Of a stretch of DNA of 64,000 nt, positions 1 to 13,300 are shown piece after piece (the stretch's first letter is position 1; each line of letters starts with the position of its first letter). Both the position numbers and the translations under genes were made by a program. The notes beneath the pieces are model-generated. The model ran no database searches. It was not told the origin of the DNA and worked only from the letters and a program-made list of their open reading frames with translations. Source of the stretch: Symsagittifera roscoffensis (lineage: Eukaryota; Xenacoelomorpha; Acoela; Convolutidae). Location of the stretch: positions 26,950,189 to 27,014,188 of the forward strand of contig NC_087064.1 of assembly GCF_963678635.1 (NCBI RefSeq). The letters run 5' to 3'.

Positions 1-2568
1 TCTCAAACCCACTTTGTTTACCACTCATTAACACACCGCAAGAAAAAGAAAGAAATAAAAATGACTTTTTCAGACTAACTACAGCACTAACACCTTGACA
101 ATTTATGCATGTAAGATACAAAAAGCTATTAAAAACGGTCATCGCTCCCCGAGCTAACGAATATTCCATCGAGCACTATGACCATAATATCATCCGACCC
201 AACCAAGATCAATTCCTCGACGACGACAAGTTTGCTAACCCGCAACTAACCGAAATTTTTTTCATCCGAACACCTTACATTTTTACACTCAGTTCAATAG
301 ATAAAAAACACAATCACATCATTTCAGAAGCACTAATTGACATTCAAGCTTATGAATCATTTTAAGAAAAATTTGAAAATTTTTCACTAACCTTCCACTT
401 CCTCACTCCCAAAGAACGAGATTTGCACTGTTCACACGACATTTTGTTAAGAACAAAACAGACACATACTTACACTTACTATATATTCATACAAAATCAC
501 TTCGACTTACATACACCATCACGACAACCCCATCATTGATACCAATTCATTAACTCTAAGTACACATCACAATTTTTTCTTAAATTCGCATATTGCAATA
601 AAAATATTAACTTTCAAGGCATCCTCCGAAACTATGACCCCATAACCCAAATGTATATATTTTATCCACTAACCAAGACATTCAATGTAGAAGAATCCCG
701 ACTTTTAATTGTGCCGCATGAATACATGCAACCTGTAGAAGTTTAAATTTTAGAATTTATCCACAATACTAAAAATAATGACAAACTTTTAACCTTATTC
801 AGAACACAACTCACGGATTGTTCATTGGCACTGAAGATCTTAAGACCATTAAGGCACTCCAAATACTTTGGCCACTACTTCATACTAAAAAAACATCATT
901 CGCATATTAGCAAAGCTATTAACCACATCAGATGCTTTACACGATATCTTCCCTCATGAATTCTTTCCCGATGATTAAGTAAGTATGAATTAAACAATTT
1001 AAAAACTAACAAATTCGATATAAAACTAACCATTCCTTATTAAAGGTTTTTTCTTTTTCTTTAGTCTTTAGATCACGATCATCTACAAACAGGAAAACAA
1101 AATAAAAATTACAAACTCTTTTTTACAATATAAACTTCTATTAACAAACCGCAATGAAGGATGCAAGTTTCCTCTCCACAATAGTAAATTAATCTATAAA
1201 TTATTTTCCCCAATGTAGTAAATCTAAACACAATGAAAATAGTTTAACAATTTCAATCCCCACAAAGCAGTAAATTTAAAATTTTCAGTAGTCAATTTAT
1301 ACAAATGCAAGCAGTACTAACCTTTTAAAGACGTTTCACTTGCACGCAAATTCTATCCATACTCGCACAACTCACCCACAACGAATTGTTTAAAATAATG
1401 ATTTCAAGTTTTAACTTTCCCTAACAACAACTCAAACTAATATTAACAAGTTTCAAACTTTCTTTTAACCCGGTTGGAAAGGAATTATATAATAATCCAA
1501 ACTAACCAACGCAGCTTACTAAACATCATAAACCAGAAACTAACAGCATGACAAAGAAAAGAAAACCCACGGTACCCAAACCGGATTGAACCAGCTTAAA
1601 GAAATAGCTAATTTATTTTTTTTGAAGACTCTTGACAAGTCTAAAAAAGAAAGAATAAAACACCAAAAATTCGAAAGACAAACCCCAACCAAACAATTTG
1701 ATTTTTGCAAAAAGGACACAACCAAAACAACAAAAGGAAAAAAACCAGTAACAAACATAACCTAAAAGGTTAACACAAAACAGGACCCCATAAAAAACCA
1801 GCATGAAATCATACACTCACTCCTGGACTAACCCACCAGAAAAGGACGCCCTGAGCATGTTTAATAGCCAGCCTAACCCACCGTGCTAGAATCCACGCTT
1901 TGTGACCCACTCCCGAATTTTGACAAGAGCTACTCAAGTGTGAAGAACTCTTTAAAAATAACAGAACTAAAATAAAATCTTTTGTGATAAACACTACTAA
2001 AAAGTCATAACTAAAAGAAGAACTAACTAAACATTTATTTATGTAAAATGTATATTGCAGTAATATAGACGATACACAGTCACGAAGACGAGCATCAAGC
2101 AGCTAAGACGACCTCATAACACACAACCCACAGAATGGCTGAACACAACCGATATGCCGCTCACAACCACAACTCAAATGATTTGAAGTACGACTTGACA
2201 TCGAAGCAAAGGACTTCATTGAATCAGACCAATGGCCATCTCGATAGTCAAGTATACGTAGAGATCCGAGCTACAAGGCATTCCTTTCAAACTCGAGCTT
2301 CACGCCATTCCCAAACAAGTTCGAAACACAGTTCTCCACTCCGAACAAGAGCAAACGATCATAACAAACCATTTGGAAATCAGATTGATTTTGTTGGGGG
2401 TCACAGTCATTGTTGAATGACAGAATGACATCTACGATTCCAGCTTCCTGGAACTTCTTCCTCCAAGCACGAAATAAAAATGATGCTCGCGAAATGCAAA
2501 CGGTCATCATCCAACCTCAATTACAGATAGAAGTCAAAAGAACAAAAACTCTGTAAACCCCGGATGGG
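1..2568 (+). mobile_element. Internal 3' region of an LTR retrotransposon
   Basis: This stretch ends exactly where an LTR begins (position 2569), and a short purine run, GGATGGG, sits just before it as a polypurine tract would. The + strand is rich in A and C and poor in G, unlike the flanking DNA, which suits a retroelement internal region. The first ~1 kb holds a decayed reading frame (separate entry). A 93-codon ORF at 2135-2416 is too weak to assign. The 5' LTR and gag-pol would lie left of the window. The LTR assignment rests on comparison with two related LTRs at 9685-10093 and 38298-38651. Confidence 0.55.
3..980 (+). pseudogene. Decayed ORF near the 3' end of the retroelement
   Basis: One forward frame (codons starting at positions divisible by 3) reads protein-like from the window edge to about 957. 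It is broken by in-frame stops near 94, at 363-365, near 537 and at 744-746. A one-base change of frame near 850 would extend it to about 980. The reading has no recognisable catalytic motif. Its place downstream of where pol should be and before the 3' LTR would suit a third, env-like or unknown ORF, but I do not recognise the family. The number of stops says it is dead. Confidence 0.4.
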
Positions 2569-2946
2569 TGGAACCAGATCCAAACTATAATTTATTATTG
2601 GTTATAATTTAGATATTTCATCTCTATAAAAAATTAAAGACTAACCAATCACACTTCATAAAACTAACAACCCACTTATTTGTGAGAGCTGAAATAACTT
2701 GTAATTTCAGCACCAGAGAAATTTGAATTTAACTTACAACTTAGTTGCTTTCTCCAAGAGACCGACTCGTAACAAAACCAGTATACTCTAGATCTTTTGA
2801 GAATAAGAGATATAAGATTAAGATTAAGATCGGTATGAGACTAAGAAGTTGCGCGAATCTATCTGGCCGAAAATAAGATAGCGTGACGAGCAGACGGTGT
2901 ACCTTATCTGAAATTACTCTATGAGTTAGACATCCATCCCAACTCA
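2569..2946 (+). repeat. LTR, copy 1 (probable 3' LTR)
   Basis: This starts TGGAACCAGATC and ends AACTCA (TG...CA). Two other copies in the window (9685-10093 reverse, 38298-38651 forward) start and end with the same motifs, which fixes both boundaries. Shared internal blocks include a doubled 'gtaatttcagc' hairpin and a segment reading 'gactaagaagttgc'. No matching target duplication flanks this copy, as expected if it is the 3' LTR of an element whose 5' LTR lies off the window. Confidence 0.7.
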
Positions 2947-4294
2947 TTAGGGTTCCTTACCAAAGATGGATGACTCAAAACAGTACAAAGGGAGGATCCT
3001 TGGGGTCGGCAGGGGGTCGAATCCCTGAGAAGAAGGAGGCGTCCAACCCCCCTCCCCCCTAAGTCCGCGCCTGAGAAAAACGTTCAAAATTTTTTTTATC
3101 ACTTTCAAGTGAAACAGTTGATCTCTTTGACTTTAAAGAATCAATCTACTATGAGTTTTTAAGGGTTCCGGGTCACTTATTCTAAAAAAAACGCTATCCT
3201 AAAACTGCTTGTTAGATTTTCTTTATTTAGAAATATCTTAAAAGAAAAGATGAAAAAATGAAAATAAAAAAATTGAGATATCACCAAAAACATTTCAAAT
3301 GTGTTCCAGTACTGTAATTAGGGATGAAAGCTAATTTTGGAAGATATTTCTTTTTTTTTCATACTTGTGATGAAGTTGTATTACAGATCGTAATTTTTTT
3401 GCCTTTTCTGACTGTTTTTATTGTGCTTCTGTATACTGTTCACAGCTCAAAAATTAAAGATTCCATGTTCATTGATAAAGCAGAAAACTACGTCAAAGCA
3501 CAAGCTGATCTCGAAAACTATATCATAAAAACATTCTTTAAGGCAATATTACAAACATAAGCTTGTAGTTTGTACAAAGGTATATTTTCAACAAAACAAA
3601 TCCAAAATAAAGCTCAACGTTTCAGACACGTGCAAAAATGAGCTTTTTTTCTTAATGCATTAGTAAAGCGTTGTAATACAATACGTTTAAGCAGCAGAAT
3701 CTTTACTTGCACGTAATTTTTTTCGCAACCAGATTGAGTTTTAACCAGATTTAAAAAATTATCTTCTCTCATATTGATATTCTTGTCTATAATGTGAGTA
3801 GTTTTCAAAATATTTACTTTTTTGTTTTTGGGCAAAATAGTGAATCATTGAATAGTACTCTTCTCTGACGTATCATTTCTCAACACCATTATTTTTTTTT
3901 ATCATTTATTGTTTTTGTACAAATGGTTTTCTGATTTTCTGATCATTTTTAATTTCACGCAGTTGATATTGATATTTTTGGAATTGTAGCTCCCAAAGGT
4001 CAATTGATTGTTGAGTTATTTGAATAATTTCTGTAGATCGACTTACGTAGATATTTACGCGATGAATTTTTTCTTTTGCTTGGAACAAAAGATAGCTCAG
4101 AGTTCGTATCTAGGCAGAGTTTGTAACTAAAGGTCAATCGAGGCCTACAAAGAACATCCATAAAGTGCTAATCAAGTTACCACCGCCCCTCCCCGAATAC
4201 AGAAATTAAGAAAATCATAAAAAAGTTCATTTCAAAACTGCTGCACTTGAACGAATTGAATCATTTTTGTTCCAGATAGAACCAGTTTTACAAC
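2947..4294. other. Intergenic region upstream of RSPH9
   Basis: No gene is supported here. A GC-rich patch at 2990-3075 contains a B-box-like GGGTCGAATCCC and, in reverse orientation at 3053-3074, the motif GGCGCGGACTTAGG, which resembles the ends of some hAT-type elements. ORFs of 78 and 73 codons at 3324-3560 and 3614-3835 show no domain. A pyrimidine-rich 'ttttgttccag' at 4265-4275 could be a 3' splice site for a 5' UTR exon just before the RSPH9 start. I could not pick out a promoter. Confidence 0.4.
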
Positions 4295-4381
4295 ATGGAC
4301 TCTGACAATTTGCACCTTGAGATTAGTTACTTGGGCAGCAGTGGCATCGTACTCAGCACTGAACAGAAGACGGCTCTGCAG
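4295..4381 (+). CDS. RSPH9: RSPH9 exon 1
   Basis: This exon has 29 codons beginning MDSDNLHLEISYLG and ending in a complete codon before the donor GTATGT. The N-terminus matches the family's M-D-x-D-x-L start. Intron 1 (4382-5807) contains a 17-bp minisatellite and one subterminal-repeat element. Confidence 0.93.
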
Positions 4382-7300
4382 GTATGTGCACTCTTTTTGC
4401 TACAGGGGGTGTCATTTTGTATTTTTACACATTGTAGATGTCGTGCGCATCATTGGGTACAAGTATGACAGTTGGTTCCCTGAAAAAAAAAAATAAGTAT
4501 GAAAGATGCGTCACCCAATTTTTGTGACTATTTCAAAAAATAAGTAAGCGAATTTTGAACCTGTTTGCGAACATTTTAAGCGCAAAAAAACTTCCTTCAA
4601 GGACCCATAAAATTTTTAGCTCATTTCATTTGGTTTTTAACGGGATCATTAGACTTCTAGCATGATTCTATCTGTCGGAAAGTTATCATTCGATGGGCAG
4701 AAGAAAACTCAAGTTTCGAGAACTTCTCACTCATTCGAATGTTGCTTTTGAGCATTTTTATAACAGAAAATTGTCTTTGAAATTGGTGGAAAAACAAAAA
4801 AACATTCCAAAGCTTTTATGGTTGTTTTGAGCAAAAAAGTATACCGACGTTTGCAGGGCTTAATTCGCGCCGATTGTGACCCTCCTATGGGTAAACTTTG
4901 GGTCAAAACTTCAATGCGGGAATCAATTGGGAAGTAAAAAGCTCGATTATTAACTTAATTTGCATAAATTCGTAGAGCGACAATTCGTAACAAGCGACAA
5001 GCCGTAGCAGGCGAAAGTTCGTCACAAGCTACAATTCGTAACAGGCGAAAAATCGCAACAAGACTGCTCATGTCAGGGTAAAGCCCTGATTGTTCCGACT
5101 GCCTTTTAAGGTCTATGGAGCATTAATAATACGAGAAAATTAAATATAATAAATTAAAGTGAAAAAATTTCATTTTAAAATTGAAATTTTTTTGTGAAAA
5201 TCATCCTCCCCCCACACGCCATATAAAGTACAAAGTGATAAATTTCGCTCCTAGTAACAAATCACGTATGGCATATGAGCTTCTTTCAACCAATTTGGAA
5301 CGATTTCTAGAACGGATTACGCGTTAAAAGTTCGAAATATATCGCGGGTTAATTGTACCAAATTGGCCAACGGGGCAATCTTTAAAACCCGATAGTTTTA
5401 CAAAAAATGATCACAGGTGAAATATCTTTTTAAATTTAAGTGCAGAATAACAATACTTTTTCATTGATATAAAATTTTTTTTGTCAAAAATGGCCAAATA
5501 AAAAGTCTAAAGTTGTCTGAAGAAAAAAACACCCGGAGCACAAATATCTGTTAGTTTCGTTACGAAAGTCGGAACACTAAGGGACAATTTCTACATCATA
5601 TTGAGCTTGGAAGACTAATTCACGCGCACTTTTCTTCTCATGCCGGATGTAAACACAGCACAGCGAAGCGGAGCAAGCGTATTCTACATGCCAGTGCCTT
5701 AATACGAACTGACGCTTGCTGATCCGACTTCGTAACGAAAGTAACGGAATAATTGTGCTCGGGTGGTTTAATGCGAGATATATTCAGTGTTTATTTGAAT
5801 TCTTCAGGTATCTTTGGCGTCTGTGAAGCAGAAGAACAACTTCAGGAAGATCTTCTTCTGGGGCAAAATCCTTGGCTTCAAAGATGACTACTTCATAGTG
5901 CAGGGTGTCACAGACGACTTCCTGAAGAATCGAAAGACACTTTACAGGTTAGCCATATTTACTTCCAAAGAATTTTTTTTATTCAATCATACTCAGAATA
6001 TATTAACTAAAGCTTAGTTGTCAAATTAGAAAACTTAACTTCTTAAAACAAAACAAGAACGCTCGAACTGCGTGGTGACGTGCAAGAAGAAATTATTGAA
6101 TCTTTCTACTTGAGCTTAGAACATATTCCACTTACCTACATTTCCATAAATACTAAAAATTGCATTTAAAGTCTGCGTGGTTAAATTTTTATGCATGAAC
6201 AATTCGTGACCAGCATTTTCCCAAATCATTTGTTTATCATTATTTTGATGTGGTTGTAATCAAACAAAGATGGTTTAAAGAATCTTGGTTGACCGGGACA
6301 TTAAAGATCTCGCCTAAAACATGCATTGACACCAATCTGCAAAGAGACAAATTTTACAAAAAGCATCAAAAAAGTTTCAGACTTCAAAATTTTGGCCATA
6401 TTTTAATAACTATAATGTCTCTAAATTAAATGTTCGGATTAATAAAGTGTTGATTTAAATTATCCGGATAAAACGCAATTAACACGAATTTTATAATGCG
6501 TTTTTCTCAAATTGAGTTGACTTTCTGTGAAAAATCATGAAGACCAATCTTACTTCACCAGTTTTAATATGGTGCAATTTGCTCTGCAAAATTCGGGCCC
6601 AAATTTTTACCTCAAAATGGATTTTTTTCCGCTTTTTAGTCAATCAAAAATTACGCCATAACTACCTGGTCAATTTCTGACATAATTATACCAACATGAG
6701 CTTCTTACGTAGCCAAACAAACTGTGGGAGAGATTTATTCTTCAAAAATATTTTTAAATTAAAGTATTTTTGTTTAATAGACAAAAACGGTCAATTTTGA
6801 TAAATAAAACACCATATTTTCTATTCAAAAACATTATTTAAATGTATTGCGCATTGTTTGGAGATTATTTTTTAAAAAAAGTTCGCTGAGCTACATAACA
6901 GGTTTACGCTGATATAACTATGTTAGTGATCGAAAAATTAGTTATAGCGTAATTTTTGATTTACTAAAAAAACGAAGAAAAATCCTTTGTTGGGGTAAAA
7001 TTTTGGAACCAATTTTTGCGGAACAAATTGCACTACAATAATTCAGCTAAAGTTTTGAGCAAAATTGTCCTTCACCATTTCCAAAGCTAATCTAATTTGA
7101 AAAAATGCGTTTTAAATTTCAGGTTCAATGCGTTTTGTGATAATTTAAATCAGCACTGTAGTTCTTTACCCGAGACCTAAAATTTATGCAAAACAAAAAA
7201 TTGTTGTTTGAGTTTTTTACATAAATTATGAGTCAAAACTTGAGCTTTTCAACAAGAAAGATTGCGTTATACATTTTTCAACATGAAAGATTGCGTTATA

Positions 7301-10300
7301 CACAGGAAAATTCACATGCAAGGAGAAAGTTTAAGAGAAAATTTGTTTGAAAACTTTGATCGTTTTGCGCTTCGAAGAGATGACAACACAATTTTTAGGG
7401 TCAACAACGAAAGTTAACTCTATGTTATTTGAGATGTCGCTAAATCTAAAAACCTTGTCTTTGAATTTGCATTCATAAAAAATGTATGTATGATATGCAT
7501 TCTTTTTCCTGAAAATATTCTCTTTTCATGACAAAACACCAATATTTATGCAAAAACAACAAGACTGCTCGTATCAGGGCGAAGCCCTGAATATTCCGAC
7601 TGCCTTTTAAGGTTTATGCAGCAGTATTAACAAAAAAAATAAATGAAATAAAATAAAATGAATTTTTTTTTTTTAAATTTGAAATTTTTTATGAAAATCA
7701 TCCCCCAACACGCCATATAAAGCACAAAACGAAAAATTTCGCTCCTTGTAACAAGCCAATTATGGCAAATAAACTTCTTTTAACCAATTTGGAACGATTT
7801 CTAAGACGGATTAAGTCTCCGCTTACGCGTTAATAGCGCGAAATATATCGCGCGTTAATTGACCCAAATTGGCCAAAATGGCAATCTTTAAACCCTCATA
7901 ACTTTACGAAAAATGATCACAGGTGCAAAATCTTTTCAAATTTAAGCTCAGGACAACAATAGCTTTCGAATGAGGTAAAAAAATTCTGTCAAAAATAGCT
8001 AGTTATAAAGTCGAAATTTGTCTGAAGAAAAAAAACCCAACCCGAGCACAAATATTCCGTTACTTTCGTATCGAAAGTCGGAACAAAAACAGAATAACAT
8101 AGTAACATAAAATGAAACGAAATCAAAGTAACGCGGAGAAAAATTGAAGACAAATAGCAACAAGACTGCTCGTATCAGGGCGAAGCCCTGAATGTTCCGA
8201 CTGCCTTTTAAGGTCTATGGAGCAGCAGTAATAACATAAAAAATTTAAATGAAACAAAATAAAATGAAATTTTTTCTCTAAAATTTGAACTTTTTTATGA
8301 AATTCATACCCCACACGCCATATAAAGTACGAAAAGATAGATTTCGTTCCTTGCAACAAATCAATTATGGCAAGTAAGCTTCGTTCAACCAATTTGGAAC
8401 GATTTATAAGACGGATTAAATCTCCGCTTGCGCGTAAGCGAATTATATCGCGCGTTAATTGTCCCAAATCGAATTATATCGCGCGTTAATTGTCCCAAAT
8501 TGGTCAAACTGGCCAAAATGTCAATCTTTTTTATACCCTTATAACTTAACGAAAAATGATCACAGGTAAAATATCTTTTCAAATTTAAACTCAGGACAAC
8601 AATACTTTTTGAATGATAAAAAAATTCCGTAAAAAATGGCTAGTTAAAAAGTCGAAATTTGTCTGAAGAAAACAAAACCCACCCGAGCACAAATATTCCG
8701 TTACTTCCGTATCGAAAGTCGGAACAACAAGACTGCTCGTATCAGGACGAAGCTCTGAATGTTCCGTCTGCCTTTTAAGGTCTATGGAACAGTAATAAAA
8801 TGGAAAATTTAAATGTAATAAAGTAAAATTAAAACTTTTTTCTAAAAAGTTTGAGATTTTTTATAAAAACATCACCCCACATGCCATATTAAGTACAAAG
8901 TGATAGATTTTGCTCCTTTTAACAAATCAATTATGGCATATAAGCTTCTTTTAACCAACTTGAAACGAATTCTTAGACGGATTAACTCTCCGCTTACGCG
9001 TTAATAGCGCGAAATATATCGCGCGTTAATTGTCCCAAATTGGCCAAAATGGTAATCTTTAAACCCCGTAACTTTACAAAAAATGATCACAAGGTGAAAT
9101 ATCTTTTCAAATTTGAGCTCAGGACAACAACACTTTCCGAATGATATTTAAAAATTCCGCCAAAAATGGCTAGTTAAAAAGTCGAAATTTGTCTGAAGAA
9201 AAAAAAACCCACCTCGAGCACAAATATTCCGTTACTTTTGTATCGAAAGTCGGAACAACAACACATCTCATTCTAAATTGATTATTAGGATAATTATTAA
9301 GTTCTTATTATAACTTTTGACTGCAGCTGGTAAATGAATTCAAGTTCAAGATTTATTTTTCACCTCCAAGGACACTGACAATAAAATTCAACAAGATTCG
9401 ATTGTTTTTCCATTGAACTACAGTGCGGGGTTACGTGTCAATTGAGAAATATAAATGTTGTTTGCAACCATGCCAGTTTCAGAGGCAATAACAAAAAAGC
9501 AAACTATACTTATATTAGGGTATCAAACGTACAATCTTCAACCCCTCTAAGTGACCAACCGAAGAATGTCTCCCCAAGCCACGCATTAGTTTTGAAAATT
9601 ATTTCTGTGTAAAGTCTGCATTTCGAACTCTCGCACAAACGGAATCGGCTTCTCTAATTTTTATGCAGGGTTATTTTTGAATGCTGAGTTAGGTCCTTGT
9701 GGTTAACTCATAGAGTAATTTCGGATAGGGTACACCGTCTGCTCGTCACGCTATCTTATTTTCGGCCGGATAGATTCGTGCAACTTCTTAGTCTAATACT
9801 GATCCTAATCTTACTCTTATATCTACTAGTCTCAGGGTGTTTAACTAGTCTCTGCTAGGCTCAATAGATCTAGAGTATACTGGCTTATTGCGACTTTTGA
9901 AGTTGTCTTGGAGAGGTAACTAATTTCTAAGTTGAATTCAAATCTCTCTGGTGCTGAAATTACAAGTAATTTCAGCACTTACAAATAAGTGGGTTGTTAG
10001 TTAGATGGAATATGATTGGTTAATATTAAATATTTTATAGTGATAAAATATCTAATTTATCCAATAATAAAATGTAGTTTAGATCAGGTTCCAATGCTGT
10101 TAATTAACTTTATTTATGCATTTTTGATCAATTTTCGCTCTTGAAACTGTTTATGTAGTACAAATTTAGGCTATTGTTAAAAATACTTCCTGAAAAAAAA
10201 AATACATATTTTCTCTCCTAAATTGATTGGGGGAATACTGTACGGTTGATCCAAACGAGGAAAGCCGATATTTAACATAAAACAAGTTATTCAAACCATA

Positions 10301-13300
10301 AATTGAAAATCTTATTGAAAGGGTCTTAGCATGTGGCCAACCCACTCTAAGTAGTTAAACATCTAAGCAGTTTAGCTAATAGAATGTCATGTTTTCTAGT
10401 GCAATATAATAGCGAGGGTACTAGTACATAGCTCTCAGATTGTGAAAATATAAGGAAGCATCATGTTTGAAATTCCTTTTGTTCAATTAAATAATCGAAT
10501 CGTTCGAACCAACTAACTATTTCTATACCCAGATGAAGTTCCCGCCCAATTAATTCAATTGGACCTTCTCATCATCAAAATGATAAAGGTCGCGATGTGT
10601 ATTTTTGTACCAAGATCACTTGCGTCATCACTAATAAATTCCTTTCTGAGGATCAGATATAAACTTCAGTAACCGTGGAACCATAAATTTCCCAGCAAAC
10701 AAACAAATCTCAGAAGGCATGAACGAACCGTCCGTTTTGTGTAGAAAAAAAGTTGGCTCAGACAAAAAAGGTTCGTGAAAAAATCTCCGGTTTGCCCCTT
10801 TCGTGAGTTCAAATCTACCTGACTAATAAAGATAACCCAACTTCTTCCTTTCATGATACGGTATAGTCTTAACACTGGGTAATAATATTAAAAAAATTGA
10901 TCGCTTTAACCGGAAACATTTCTGGTCACGAATGTATAATGAACTAAGCGCTCGTTCAGACATGGAACAACGAAAGTATCACTCATTGGCTTCAGCTAAT
11001 AAAATAGCATGGGCTGACAAAAACTGCGAGTCAAAGTTTTTCCATATATGGAAACAAAATTGTCATGAAATTCCATAGAAAATAGGGATGTCTGGCAACC
11101 AAATTGAAAAGTTTTCCACAAAATCTTATAAGGAAAAATTGCTTATCACACAGTTTTCATTCAAAAACTTTGAATAAAAAGCACGTTCAAAACCAAATTG
11201 TTTTTTTTTCATCGCAGAAACATTGAATGTCGTCCAAAAAGTAAAACATGTGATTTGGAATAATTAAAGCTTTTTTTAGAACTTGAATGAAAAATGTTCA
11301 GCTAAAATTTTGTACGTTAAATCTAAGTGAAGCATTGTTTGAAATTCTCTTTTGTTCTATGAATGTCAAACCAGGGAACAATTACTTTTTTTGCTTTTGT
11401 GTTACAGTTTTATTTTATCATTCCTAATAAAGAAAAATATGCAATAATTTTCAGGCGGGGTGTGAAAGCGTACGTGTTCTCAAAAATTTTAGACTGCCTT
11501 GTTTCATTACAACAATAACCATGCTTGCTTTTTTATTTCAACAGAAAGTCCATTATTTCAACAAAAAAGCTAAAAACATCCGAGAAACATTTTTGATGGA
11601 CAATTAATTAACAAAGAAAATTTTTATGCAAGCGTGAAGCGTACCATACATCATTAATATATGTGAGAAGTTAAAGAAGTTCATTGATGTATTTTTAGAA
11701 CTTATTTGTTTTCGCCTAATTCAAAAACGGAAGACTTAATGCACAAAAAACTATAAACCACGCCTAAATAATGCCTAAAAAATGATAATTGTGGTTTCTG
11801 CGATTCGCAGAGGATCAATGGACGGCTATCTGGCATGTATAAGCATAGTCCATTTCGTTTTATTTCCCACAATCAATCAATCAATACTGAGTTATTTTGT
11901 TGAACGAGTCTCTTTTTTTTGAGATCCGAGAACATTTTTGGCGTCTAGAATTTTCACGTAGTACCACTATTCCGTAATCGGTCAAGTTCTAGAACTGAAG
12001 CTAGAGGTCAAATGAGAACTCATCCTCACACACTATCACTGCCATGCAATTTGCTCAATCGAAAACAAAAAGTAAAACGCCATTTTTGAATGCAAACCAA
12101 AAATTTTCAAACGGCAAGTTGAATAATGCGAACACTGAAATGAACGGGACTGCTTGTACATCAGTGAAAAGCCCTGACCCTTACCACTGCACATTAAGGC
12201 CAATTTAAATGTGTTTGGTTTAAAATCAGATGAAACAACCTAAAAGCAAAATTCTTAGTCTATCAATAGGACCGAAAGAGTTGCCTCTCTTCACTTTGGG
12301 ACAATTTTATCCTTAGAATATCTGTTAGATGGTATACAAATTTTTGTCAAAAAAGTTTAGTAAAAAGGTAAAAAAATGACTGAACAAAATAAAACTAATC
12401 CAAGCAAAAATATTCCCCACTTTTTTTTAAAGTCGGAACAATATTTTTGTTCCCGTTGAGTATAATGATGTAGTTTCTACGCTTAGGATAATGGTTGATT
12501 TTTCAAAAAAATCACACGCAGAAGCTCAGCGAGTAAATTTATTAAGAATTAAGAGTTCGAAATGTTGTGATTTTGTAACTGATTTGAGTAGAATGGTTTA
12601 TTGACTGAAAACGCATCCAATTGTTGTATAACTGACCAAAAACTGTTTACTTCGCGCATTCTGAGCTGATGAGAAAATTTGGCCAATTGAAAAAGAAATA
12701 TTTTCGGTTTTTTGGATTACTGACCTACTACCTGAATTTCCATTTTTTTCTTTGGTTTTGTTTTGCATACCGAGTTGTGATTGGATGAAATTCATTTCTG
12801 GAGTTTGGTAGTTGTGGCTTGAAGGATATCCCAAATAACATATGAAAGTCGCACACTTATTTTTCAATTTGTTGCTCGTTTTTGTAAAATAATCAACCAA
12901 ACTAAATATTGTTCTCAGAAAATTCAATTGTCAATTTTTTCTGCATATACGAATCTAAAATGTTTAGATTAAACAAGAAACTAATATTTTAAAGGTATGT
13001 CGAGTTTTTTGCATATCCAAATTCTGAGACGTGGTTTTTTACTCTAAAAATATGTAATTTTTTTAAAAAAAATCTGTGTGCGATCAACTTAACGGGTGAA
13101 GTACAGTATTGCTCGTTAAATGAAATTTCAACTCTTAAGTATCGTAAATTTAACCTGTTTTTGCAACGCTGAACAAGTAAAAATGGGCGTAATCTTTGAA
13201 TACTGATATATTCACGCAAGTACAAATATTGTAAATAAGTTTTTGTTGCGATCACACAAATGGAGTATCATGAAAAACTATTTAAGTTGTAGTTTGATCG

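Noticed and set aside
8123-8582. Reverse ORFs of 114 and 65 codons
   Set aside because: They lie wholly in a non-coding family 1 repeat and are not open in its other copies.
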